Source: Armatimonadota bacterium
GTDB taxonomy: Bacteria; Armatimonadota; SYMT01
NCBI GenBank assembly: GCA_020696885.1
Contig: JAJFMS010000861.1
Span: forward strand, 1 to 5,693
Length of the DNA stretch: 5,693 nucleotides
Reading direction: 5' to 3'
Part shown: positions 1 to 5,370 of the stretch, one piece after another
How the letters are laid out: every line of letters starts with the position of its first letter
Position numbering within the stretch: the stretch's first letter is position 1
The notes under the pieces: generated by a model
The model's input: the letters and a program-made list of their open reading frames with translations, nothing else
Databases searched by the model: none
What the model was told of the DNA's origin: nothing
Made by a program: the position numbers and the translations under genes

Positions 1-1564
1 GGCCGAACGTGAGATCCAGACTGGATTGTGACAGGTAGCTGGAGCCGCTGCGCACCATCCGGGTCTGCGTGAGGTCCCCGGAAGTCACCCGGACGTTTGC
101 GCCGATGGCGCTCCGGTTTCTGCGCCCCCCATCCAGGCGCAGCCGCAGCCAGTGGTTGGTGGGTCGGCCGGGCTGCCGCAGCAGCACCGCCGGACCGCCG
201 TTCGTGGTCAGCAGCACGTCCAGGTCGCCATCGTCGTCCAGGTCGCCGTAGGCCGCTCCGCGGGCGATCCGGGCCACGGTGAGCGCCCCGGTAGTGCTGC
301 TCTGGTCCGCGAAGCGGCCTTCCCCCAGCCCGCGGAAGAACAGCGCCGGCTGCGCGTAGGTAACACCCGCGCTCCGCACGCTCACGTCGTCCTGGATGTG
401 CCCGTTCGCCACCAGGATGTCCTGCCAGCCGTCCAGGTCCGCGTCGAAGAAGAAGGCGCCGAACCCCAGGTACCGCTGGCTGGGGATACCGATCCCGGCG
501 CGGGCCGCCACGTCCATGTAGAGCCCGGATGGATCACGGTGATAGAGGCTCAACTGTTCGCCCGCGAAGTTGGTGATCAGGAAGCCGGAATGGCCGCTGT
601 TCTCATAGTCCGCGGCGTCGATCCCCATGCCGGCTTTGGCGGACCCCCCTTCCGCCACGGCGATGCCGGCCTGAACCGCCACCTCCTTGAAGCGCCCGTT
701 GCTCTGGTTATGAAAGAGGAGGTTGGGCACGGTGTCGTTGCTCACCGCCACATCGATCCAGCCGTCGCCGTCGAAGTCGCAGAGCGCTACTCCCAGCGCC
801 TTGGCGTTCGCCTTGTCCACGCCTGCTTCCCGGGAGACGTCGGTGAACCGGCCGCCGTCGTTGCGGAAGAGCTGACACGATTCCCCTTCATAGCTGTCCG
901 GCCGGGCATACGACTTGGTGCTGCCGTCCAGCGAGACGAAGAGCGCCTCGTCGATGGCGGGGCTCCACTTCACGTAGTGGCAGACGAACAGGTCCAGGCG
1001 ACCGTCGCGGTTGTAGTCCAGCCACGCCGCGCTGGTCGGCCAGCCGCCGGCGCGCAGTCCGGAGCGCCGGGTAGCGTCCTCGAAGCGCTTGCCGCCCGCG
1101 TTGCGCAGCAGCCGGACCTGGTTGAGGCCGGTGAGCGCCAGGTCCGTGAAGCCGTCGTTATCGTAGTCGCCGGCGGCCACGCCCATGCCGTACAGGTCGG
1201 AGGGGACGCCGTAACTCTTGGTGACGTCCTCGAAGCGGCCGCCGCCGCGGTTGAGGTAGAGCTGGGAGCCGCCGGTCGGGTCCCGGCTCCCGGGCCAGGG
1301 CGCGGAGTCGACCAGGAACAGGTCCTGCTTTCCATCCCGGTCTACGTCCAGGATCGCGCAGCCGCTGCCCATCGTCTCCGGCAGCCACTTCTTGCCGCGA
1401 GCGCCGTTGGTGTGGCGGAAGCGGACGCCGGCCTGCGCGGTCATGTCCTCGAAGTGGACTGCGGTGGCCTCGCCGGCAGGACGGACGGGAGCCGTAGCCC
1501 GAGAGCTGGCGCCGCATCCGGAGAGCCCCCCGGCGAGCGCGAGCAACGCCAGTGAAATCCTCAT
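1..1564 (-). CDS. CRTAC1-type FG-GAP/ASPIC-UnbV lipoprotein (3' end beyond window)
   Basis: The frame stays open from ATG at 1564 to the left edge (521 codons). It starts with a lipoprotein signal: short basic N-terminus, hydrophobic stretch, lipobox LSGC with Cys17, so the product is probably lipid-anchored outside the cytoplasm. The body carries seven calcium-loop-like FG-GAP/VCBS motifs of the D-x-D-x-D-G type at residues about 73-82, 133-142, 183-192, 263-272, 319-328 (degenerate, DYENSGHSGF), 374-383 and 441-450, as expected for a seven-bladed beta-propeller. Residues about 482-521 (RRNRSAIGANVRV, then SGSSYLSQS) match the ASPIC/UnbV domain that closes CRTAC1 proteins, so probably only a few tens of residues are missing. 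A GGAG ribosome binding site lies 8 nt before the ATG. The start overlaps the stop of the upstream cytochrome gene (ATGA), indicating translational coupling. The family role is poorly defined; binding or adhesion at the cell surface is inferred. Confidence 0.93.
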   Translation of the reverse strand, partial: MRISLALLALAGGLSGCGASSRATAPVRPAGEATAVHFEDMTAQAGVRFRHTNGARGKKWLPETMGSGCAILDVDRDGKQDLFLVDSAPWPGSRDPTGGSQLYLNRGGGRFEDVTKSYGVPSDLYGMGVAAGDYDNDGFTDLALTGLNQVRLLRNAGGKRFEDATRRSGLRAGGWPTSAAWLDYNRDGRLDLFVCHYVKWSPAIDEALFVSLDGSTKSYARPDSYEGESCQLFRNDGGRFTDVSREAGVDKANAKALGVALCDFDGDGWIDVAVSNDTVPNLLFHNQSNGRFKEVAVQAGIAVAEGGSAKAGMGIDAADYENSGHSGFLITNFAGEQLSLYHRDPSGLYMDVAARAGIGIPSQRYLGFGAFFFDADLDGWQDILVANGHIQDDVSVRSAGVTYAQPALFFRGLGEGRFADQSSTTGALTVARIARGAAYGDLDDDGDLDVLLTTNGGPAVLLRQPGRPTNHWLRLRLDGGRRNRSAIGANVRVTSGDLTQTRMVRSGSSYLSQSSLDLTFG

Positions 1565-2595
1565 CGCGCCGGCTCCAGCGGATGCACGTGGAGCGGACGA
1601 TCCTCCGTAGCGCCGGCCTTGCCGGCCGCGGTCACCGTTTCAGGACGGAGCAACCGGTAGATCGTCTCCTCCCGTCGAGCGGCGGTGAGCCGGTTGAGGC
1701 GCTGGAGGCAGAACATCAGGCTAAAGTGCGCGCGGTCATTGGTGGGGTCCACGTCGAGCACCGCTTCGAACTCCCGGGCGGCGTCCTCGTTCCGGAGCGC
1801 CGCCATGTAGGCAGAGGCCAGCTCGAACCGGAGCCGGGCATCCCGCGGATAGCGCCGCACCAGCGGCTTCAGCAGCACAGCTGCCTGGTCCGGCTGCCCC
1901 ATACGGCGCAGCACGGCCGCCTCCCACGCCTGGCCGCGCTCGGCATCGCTGGCCTGGGCCTTTCGAAATTGCTCCCGCGCATCCAGCAGGTCGCCCTCAT
2001 CCAGGTATACGCGTCCCTGGGCCAGCACCGTCTCCACATCTGCCGGGTCCAGCTCGGACGCGGTCCGGAGCGCCGCCAGGGCCTGCGGGAAGTTCTTCAC
2101 GCCGGCCAGCGCGTTCCCGTACGCGCGCCACCGTGCCGCCTGCGACTGCGCACCCGGCGTAACCGCGCCGGGACCGGGCAGCGGCTGAGTGAGCTCGGCC
2201 AGGATCTGGGGGGCGGTCTGCACCGGCTCACCGGCCCAGCGGCTGAAATCCGGCCGGCGGCGGCGCAGCAGCCGGAAGCGCAGCGTGCCGCCTCCACGCG
2301 GCGCCGTCAACGCGTAGCGGGCCAGGTCGGCGCCGCCCGCAGGGATGCGCCGCCATTCGGCGGTGCTGGCCCAGCGGTCCAGTTCGCCATGCCGAAGCGG
2401 CTGCCCGGACCGGTCCAGCGGCACGAGGCGGTAGGTGTGCGCGCCAGGGTCGGACCCGGTTGCCGGGCCGGTGACGCCGCTCCCGGACACGCGCCGGCCG
2501 GACGGGTCGGACAGCGTCACCTCCAGCCACGCCTCCTGGAGGTCCGGCATCCCGGTCGGGAAGTCGTGCCCGATGCCGGTGTTCTGCACCACCAC
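1561..2595 (-). CDS. C-terminal part of frameshifted multiheme cytochrome c: GHDFPTG domain plus TPR repeats
   Basis: This is the second half of the cytochrome gene in a different frame. The frame is open above the nominal GTG at 2595 and continues to the fifth heme motif at about 2648; the GTG lies inside a beta strand (LLLDVVVQN) and is unlikely to be a true start. The first segment carries NTGIGHDFPTG (about 2583-2551), followed by EAWLEVTL, the beta-sandwich signature seen after the heme domain of many multiheme cytochromes; the His may be a heme ligand. From about 2139 to 1640 there are roughly five TPR units, with the A-x-x-x-F/L and DP endings typical of the fold, suggesting protein-protein contact in the periplasm. 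The end, HVHPLEPAR, runs into a TGA that overlaps the ATG of the CRTAC1 gene. If the shift is a sequencing error, this and the upstream segment form one protein of about 725 residues. Confidence 0.85.
   Translation of the reverse strand: MVVQNTGIGHDFPTGMPDLQEAWLEVTLSDPSGRRVSGSGVTGPATGSDPGAHTYRLVPLDRSGQPLRHGELDRWASTAEWRRIPAGGADLARYALTAPRGGGTLRFRLLRRRRPDFSRWAGEPVQTAPQILAELTQPLPGPGAVTPGAQSQAARWRAYGNALAGVKNFPQALAALRTASELDPADVETVLAQGRVYLDEGDLLDAREQFRKAQASDAERGQAWEAAVLRRMGQPDQAAVLLKPLVRRYPRDARLRFELASAYMAALRNEDAAREFEAVLDVDPTNDRAHFSLMFCLQRLNRLTAARREETIYRLLRPETVTAAGKAGATEDRPLHVHPLEPAR
1573..1576 (-). promoter_or_regulatory. Ribosome binding site of the CRTAC1-type gene
   Basis: GGAG on the minus strand, 8 nt before the ATG at 1564. 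It lies inside the last codons of the cytochrome gene, supporting a coupled, overlapping ATGA start. Confidence 0.7.
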
Positions 2596-3736
2596 GTCCA
2601 GCAGCAGCTTGTCGCCGGACGCGAAGGTGGCCGGCGCCGGGGCTGGAATGGCAGCTCAGGCAGTCCCGCTTCGTGGCGCGGTCCCCGGACGCCAGCAGCG
2701 CTCCCGGCCCGTACCGGCTTCCCTGCCACTGGCCCAGCTCATCCGGGCCGGGCATCCAGTGGTAGTCGTTCTGCGGCAGGTTCCAGTTCTTGCGGTGGCA
2801 GGAGCCGCAGAACTCCGCGGAGTGGTGCAGTTCCGCGCGCAGGTTGGCTGCCGCGTGGTACCGGGGCCGGACCCGCGCCGCCAGTCGATCAGCGGGAGCA
2901 TCTACGCCCCGCAGCCGGAGTGCGGCGGCTCCGTAGAGCGCGTGCACCGTTTCCGCGCGGTGGCAGGCGCCGCACTCGATGCCCTGTGCCCGGGATGCGC
3001 CTCCGTTTCCGACCGCCAACGTCTCCGGCTGGTGGCAGCCGCGGCACCACTTCCCCGCCGTCTCCCCGCGGCGTGTTGTGAAGTCGCCGTAGGTCCGGCG
3101 GTAGGCCGGCGAGGCAGCGCCGGTGGCGTGCGCGCCGAGCTGCCACCGCTCGTGGACCCGTGTATGGCAGCCGCCGTCCTGGCAGCCCTCCGCCTTCGTG
3201 CCTCCAGCCTGGAGGGCGGAGGGAAAGTGCGGCATCCCAGCCTGCTGCGGCGTGGTGGCGGTGAGGAACCGGTAGCAGGCTTCGGAGTCGTAGCGCGGGG
3301 GCGACCACGCGAAGCGGCGCACCTCAGCTCCCCCGTAGACGCCCAGCAGGAGCAGCACCGCCGTGGAGGCCAGCACCGTGCGCCGGCGGTTGACGGCGGC
3401 CGGAAGCTCCGCACAGGCCCAGACGAGAATGCCGAGTAGTCCGGCTCCGGCGGCGACGTGAAGCCAGGTGGTTATTACCCGGCTGAGGCTCGGCATCCGG
3501 AGCGTGACCGAGGCAAGCGCCGCGCCGGCCGCAACCATACCCAGAATGCCTACGCATCGCCGAACGCGTCCGGAGATGCGTGGAAGCAGCAGCACCGTCG
3601 CGCCCACCGCCAGCAGCGCGTGGGCGGCAACCAGCAGCAGCCCGCTCCGGCCGGCCGCGGAGACACCACCGGCCGCGAGCAGCACCGCCGTCAGCAAACC
3701 CAACGCCGTTGCCGCCGCGGCCGCGCGGAGCCTCAT
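2228..3736 (-). CDS. Membrane-anchored five-heme cytochrome c (N-terminal part; frame broken after residue 363)
   Basis: The N-terminus has five predicted membrane helices (about residues 5-26, 31-52, 61-79, 88-108, 120-136). Arg clusters at 55-60 and 117-119 fit the positive-inside rule and place the rest in the periplasm. Five covalent heme motifs follow: CQDGGCH (185-191, a CX4CH variant), CRGCH (231), CGACH (255), CGSCH (310) and CLSCH (359). Local sequences such as HERWQLGAHA after the first heme, EFCGSCH, and NDYHW resemble multiheme cytochromes of the c554-like type that use distal His ligands. Residues after 363 (2647 down to 2228) are low-complexity Arg/Ala/Gly-rich sequence and overlap the true continuation in another frame, so they are not expected to be real protein. 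The ATG follows the aminotransferase stop by 5 nt; GAGG abuts it, so the ribosome binding site is unclear. Likely role: periplasmic electron transfer. Donor and acceptor are unknown. Confidence 0.88.
   Translation of the reverse strand: MRLRAAAAATALGLLTAVLLAAGGVSAAGRSGLLLVAAHALLAVGATVLLLPRISGRVRRCVGILGMVAAGAALASVTLRMPSLSRVITTWLHVAAGAGLLGILVWACAELPAAVNRRRTVLASTAVLLLLGVYGGAEVRRFAWSPPRYDSEACYRFLTATTPQQAGMPHFPSALQAGGTKAEGCQDGGCHTRVHERWQLGAHATGAASPAYRRTYGDFTTRRGETAGKWCRGCHQPETLAVGNGGASRAQGIECGACHRAETVHALYGAAALRLRGVDAPADRLAARVRPRYHAAANLRAELHHSAEFCGSCHRKNWNLPQNDYHWMPGPDELGQWQGSRYGPGALLASGDRATKRDCLSCHSSPGAGHLRVRRQAAAGRGGAEHRHRARLPDRDAGPPGGVAGGDAVRPVRPARVRERRHRPGNRVRPWRAHLPPRAAGPVRAAASAWRTGPLGQHRRMAAHPCGRRRPGPLRVDGAAWRRHAALPAAAPPPAGFQPLGR
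2608..2650 (-). other. Frameshift junction in the cytochrome gene
   Basis: Reading down the minus strand, the frame that encodes all five heme motifs holds through the His codon of CLSCH (2650-2648). The frame that encodes PAPAPATFASGDK and the conserved GHDFPTG segment begins at the CCA at 2646-2644. Moving between them needs one base removed or two added. CLSCHMP-like sequence is usual at this place in related cytochromes, so loss of bases right after the His is plausible. The perfect 10-bp palindrome CCGGCGCCGG (2631-2640) sits beside the break and is a likely place for a polymerase or assembly error. No classic slippery heptamer is seen. Confidence 0.8.
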
Positions 3737-3741
3737 CCTCG

Positions 3742-4932
3742 TCAGGCCGCTTCGATCACGCTGCGGATGCGGCTCAACCCCTCGCGGAGCAACTCCATCG
3801 AGGTGGCGAAGGAGATCCGGACGTACTCCTGGTCTTCCCCTTCGTTCCGCACGCCGAAGTTGGTCCGCGCCAGCACGGCGATGTTCCCGTCATACAGCAT
3901 CTTCCGCTGGAACTCCTCGGCGGAGCTCAGGCCCAGCTTGTGGCAGGCCCCGGTGACGTTGGGAAACGCGTAGAATGCCCCCTGCGGCATCACGCAGGAG
4001 ATGCCCGGGATCCGGTTCAGCTCCGCGACCACCATATCCCGCCGCGCGCGGAACTCACCGATCATCGACCGCACCGCATCCCAGGAGTTCGCCAGCGCCT
4101 CCACCCCCGCGTCCTGCACGAACGTGGCGGTGCAGGAGACGGTGTTGGTGTTCATCTGGGCGATCTTCTCCGCCAGCGGCGCCGGCATCGCGCCGTAGCC
4201 GAGGCGCCAGCCGGTCATCGCGAACGTCTTGGAGAAGCCGTCCAGGATGATGGTCCGCTCCTTCAGCCCCGGCACCTGGGTGATGCTGGAATGCTGGCCC
4301 TCGAACAGGAACTCGCTGTAGATCTCGTCCGAGAGGACCCACGCGCCGCACTCCTGGGCGATCTCGGCCACCGCTTCCAGGTCTTCCCGGCTCAGCACGC
4401 CGCCGGTGGGGTTGTTCGGTGAGTTCAGGATGATCAGCTTGGTGCGCGAAGAGACCGAACGCCGCAATTGGTCCAGGTCCAGCCGGAAATCCCGCGTCTC
4501 CACCAGCGCCATCGGCACCGGCTTCGCGCCGGCGAACTCGATCACCGACTCGTAGATCGGGAAGCCGGGGTTCGGGTAGACCACCTCGTCGCCGGGGCCC
4601 GCCAGCGCCATGATCGTGTGGAAGATGATCGGCTTGCCGCCGGGGGTGATGACCACCTCGTCCGGGCTGAACTCCAGTCCGCGGGAGCGCGTCAGGTACG
4701 CCGCCACCGCCTCCCGGAGCGCGGGGATCCCGGCGGACGGCCCGTAGTGGGTCCGCCCCGCGTCCAGCGCGCGCTTCGCCGCCTCCCGCACGTTCGCCGG
4801 GGTATCGAAATCGGGATCCCCGATCCCCAGGCTCACGATGTTGCGCCCGGTGGCCGCCAGCTTCTGGACTTCCGCCAGCACCGTGAACGCGTTCTCCGTG
4901 CCGAGTCGGGACATCCGCTCCGCTAATTTCAT
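3742..4932 (-). CDS. PLP-dependent class I/II aminotransferase (aspartate aminotransferase-like)
   Basis: A complete 396-residue fold-type I aminotransferase, the usual length for the family, acting in the cytoplasm to move amino groups between amino acids and 2-oxoacids. The key residues are all present: GIGDPDFDTP near 36-45, Tyr63 (THYGP), TPGGK at 96-100, aromatic Phe124 in YPNPGFPIY, Asn174 in SPNNPTG, Asp202 and Tyr205 in SDEIY, the Schiff-base Lys235 in GFSKTFAMTGWRLGY, Arg243 for the PLP phosphate, and Arg372 in YVRISFA for the substrate carboxylate. The exact substrate (aspartate, alanine, or another) cannot be decided from these motifs. The start is well supported: AGGAG lies 6 nt before the ATG. 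It is the first gene of the minus-strand operon; the cytochrome gene begins 5 nt after its stop. Nothing looks damaged. Confidence 0.96.
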   Translation of the reverse strand: MKLAERMSRLGTENAFTVLAEVQKLAATGRNIVSLGIGDPDFDTPANVREAAKRALDAGRTHYGPSAGIPALREAVAAYLTRSRGLEFSPDEVVITPGGKPIIFHTIMALAGPGDEVVYPNPGFPIYESVIEFAGAKPVPMALVETRDFRLDLDQLRRSVSSRTKLIILNSPNNPTGGVLSREDLEAVAEIAQECGAWVLSDEIYSEFLFEGQHSSITQVPGLKERTIILDGFSKTFAMTGWRLGYGAMPAPLAEKIAQMNTNTVSCTATFVQDAGVEALANSWDAVRSMIGEFRARRDMVVAELNRIPGISCVMPQGAFYAFPNVTGACHKLGLSSAEEFQRKMLYDGNIAVLARTNFGVRNEGEDQEYVRISFATSMELLREGLSRIRSVIEAA

Positions 4933-4938
4933 GGGTAA

Positions 4939-4943
4939 CTCCT
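4939..4943 (-). promoter_or_regulatory. Ribosome binding site of the aminotransferase
   Basis: AGGAG on the minus strand, 6 nt before the ATG at 4932. It is the strongest Shine-Dalgarno sequence in the window and fixes the aminotransferase start. Confidence 0.85.
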
Positions 4944-4945
4944 AA

Positions 4946-4960
4946 CCTGGCGACGCCAGG
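4946..4960. promoter_or_regulatory. Perfect 15-bp palindrome in the operon leader (possible operator or hairpin)
   Basis: CCTGGCG-A-CGCCAGG is a perfect 7-bp inverted repeat around one base. It ends 2 nt upstream of the TAGGAG ribosome binding site of the aminotransferase. As DNA it looks like a dimeric repressor operator; as RNA it can form a 6-bp stem with a 3-nt loop next to the ribosome binding site. No T-run follows, so it is not a terminator. Its function is inferred from symmetry and position only. Confidence 0.5.
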
Positions 4961-4968
4961 GCTAACGC

Positions 4969-5003
4969 GGAGTAATGGAGTGGTGGAGTATGGGAGTAAT
5001 GGG
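4969..5003 (+). repeat. Left arm: four tandem 8-bp GGAGTNNN units
   Basis: The arm reads GGAGTAAT, GGAGTGGT, GGAGTATG, GGAGTAAT, then GGG. GGAGT is constant in all four units and the last three bases vary. The arm matches the minus strand of 5186-5220 at 31 of 35 positions, forming the left half of an inverted pair with 182 bp between the arms. Confidence 0.9.
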
Positions 5004-5185
5004 ACCCACGCAGCCCTGTGGCCGCGCCGGACGACGATTCTTCTCCACACCACCCCTCCAGCACCCCGCCTTCATCAAATCGACGATCGCGGGCCGTATC
5101 GCCATCTGGCCGCGATCCGGTAAAGTGTTCACTGAGGCGAGCAGAAATCCCGGGTACGGGTCGCCGGAGCGTTTCGGGCACGGTG

Positions 5186-5220
5186 CCCATTACTCCAACA
5201 CTCCGCTACTCCATTACTCC
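5186..5220 (-). repeat. Right arm: four tandem 8-bp GGAGTNNN units, inverted
   Basis: Read on the minus strand from 5220 the arm is GGAGTAAT, GGAGTAGC, GGAGTGTT, GGAGTAAT, then GGG. As in the left arm, the outer two units are identical (GGAGTAAT) and the inner two differ. The arms face each other and could pair as a long stem in a transcript, or be the ends of a small dispersed element. A short palindrome, GGGCAC-G-GTGCCC (5176-5188), overlaps its inner edge. Confidence 0.9.
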
Positions 5221-5269
5221 GGCTTCGAGAGAATGCTCTGCTCGGATCAGCACATTGAACGGGCGAGGT

Positions 5270-5305
5270 CCCGAACCGGACCGCCGCGTCCGGGGATAGT
5301 TCGGG
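5270..5305 (+). promoter_or_regulatory. Strong hairpin in the leader of the metallo-beta-lactamase gene
   Basis: CCCGAAC (5270-5276) pairs with GTTCGGG (5299-5305), and nested inside CGGAC (5277-5281) pairs with GTCCG (5288-5292) around a 6-nt loop. A 6-nt bulge, GGGATA, lies on the 3' side. It is followed by a GGAGGG/CCCTCC stem (5305-5310 with 5318-5323, sharing base 5305) and a CCGGCC/GGCCGG stem (5326-5331 with 5341-5346). It ends 65 nt before the start codon. No U-run follows, so it is not an obvious terminator. A structured 5' leader is possible; no known riboswitch class is recognised. Confidence 0.4.
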
Positions 5306-5370
5306 GAGGGCTTGCGCCCCTCCTTCCGGCCCGGTTGGGCGGCCGGACCACCCCAGAAGAGCATTAAGTG

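Larger units (their letters stand above)
4933..5370. other. Divergent intergenic region, 438 bp
   Basis: This separates the minus-strand operon from the plus-strand metallo-beta-lactamase gene and must hold promoters for both, but no convincing -35/-10 pair was found on either strand. It contains the 15-bp palindrome, the inverted GGAGTNNN arrays and the hairpin sequences listed separately. The 182 bp between the repeat arms (5004-5185) show no coding signal; CTCC-rich sequence at 5043-5058 may be a decayed remnant of the same repeat type. Short open frames here translate to repeats such as HYSNTPLLHYS, which come from the 8-bp units and are not genes. Confidence 0.75.

Noticed and set aside
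152..1555. Long plus-strand open frame of 467 codons
   Set aside because: It is antisense to the CRTAC1-type gene, whose frame has clear FG-GAP motifs. The plus-strand translation has no recognisable motif and is a by-product of high GC.
2600..2655. Programmed ribosomal frameshift in the cytochrome gene
   Set aside because: No slippery heptamer or characteristic stop-codon arrangement is visible at the junction; an indel or sequencing error is simpler.
1552..3439. Long plus-strand open frames (1552-3081 and 2435-3439)
   Set aside because: They are antisense to the cytochrome/TPR gene with its five heme motifs, and their translations are low-complexity with no domain signal.
3580..4422. Plus-strand open frame of 280 codons
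   Set aside because: It is antisense to the complete aminotransferase and has no motif of its own.
4055..5053. Minus-strand open frame of 332 codons
   Set aside because: It overlaps the aminotransferase in another frame and gives Arg/Gly-rich sequence without motifs.
4969..5220. CRISPR array
   Set aside because: The units are 8 bp and directly adjacent, with no spacers of suitable length and no cas genes nearby.
4960..5224. Target-site duplication (GGCT) flanking the inverted repeat pair
   Set aside because: GGCT occurs at 4960-4963 and 5221-5224, but the left copy is 5 nt away from the arm and a 4-base match is expected by chance. No transposase is present.
5255..5300. Promoter with TTGAAC as -35 box for the metallo-beta-lactamase gene
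   Set aside because: No acceptable -10 box lies 16-18 bp downstream.
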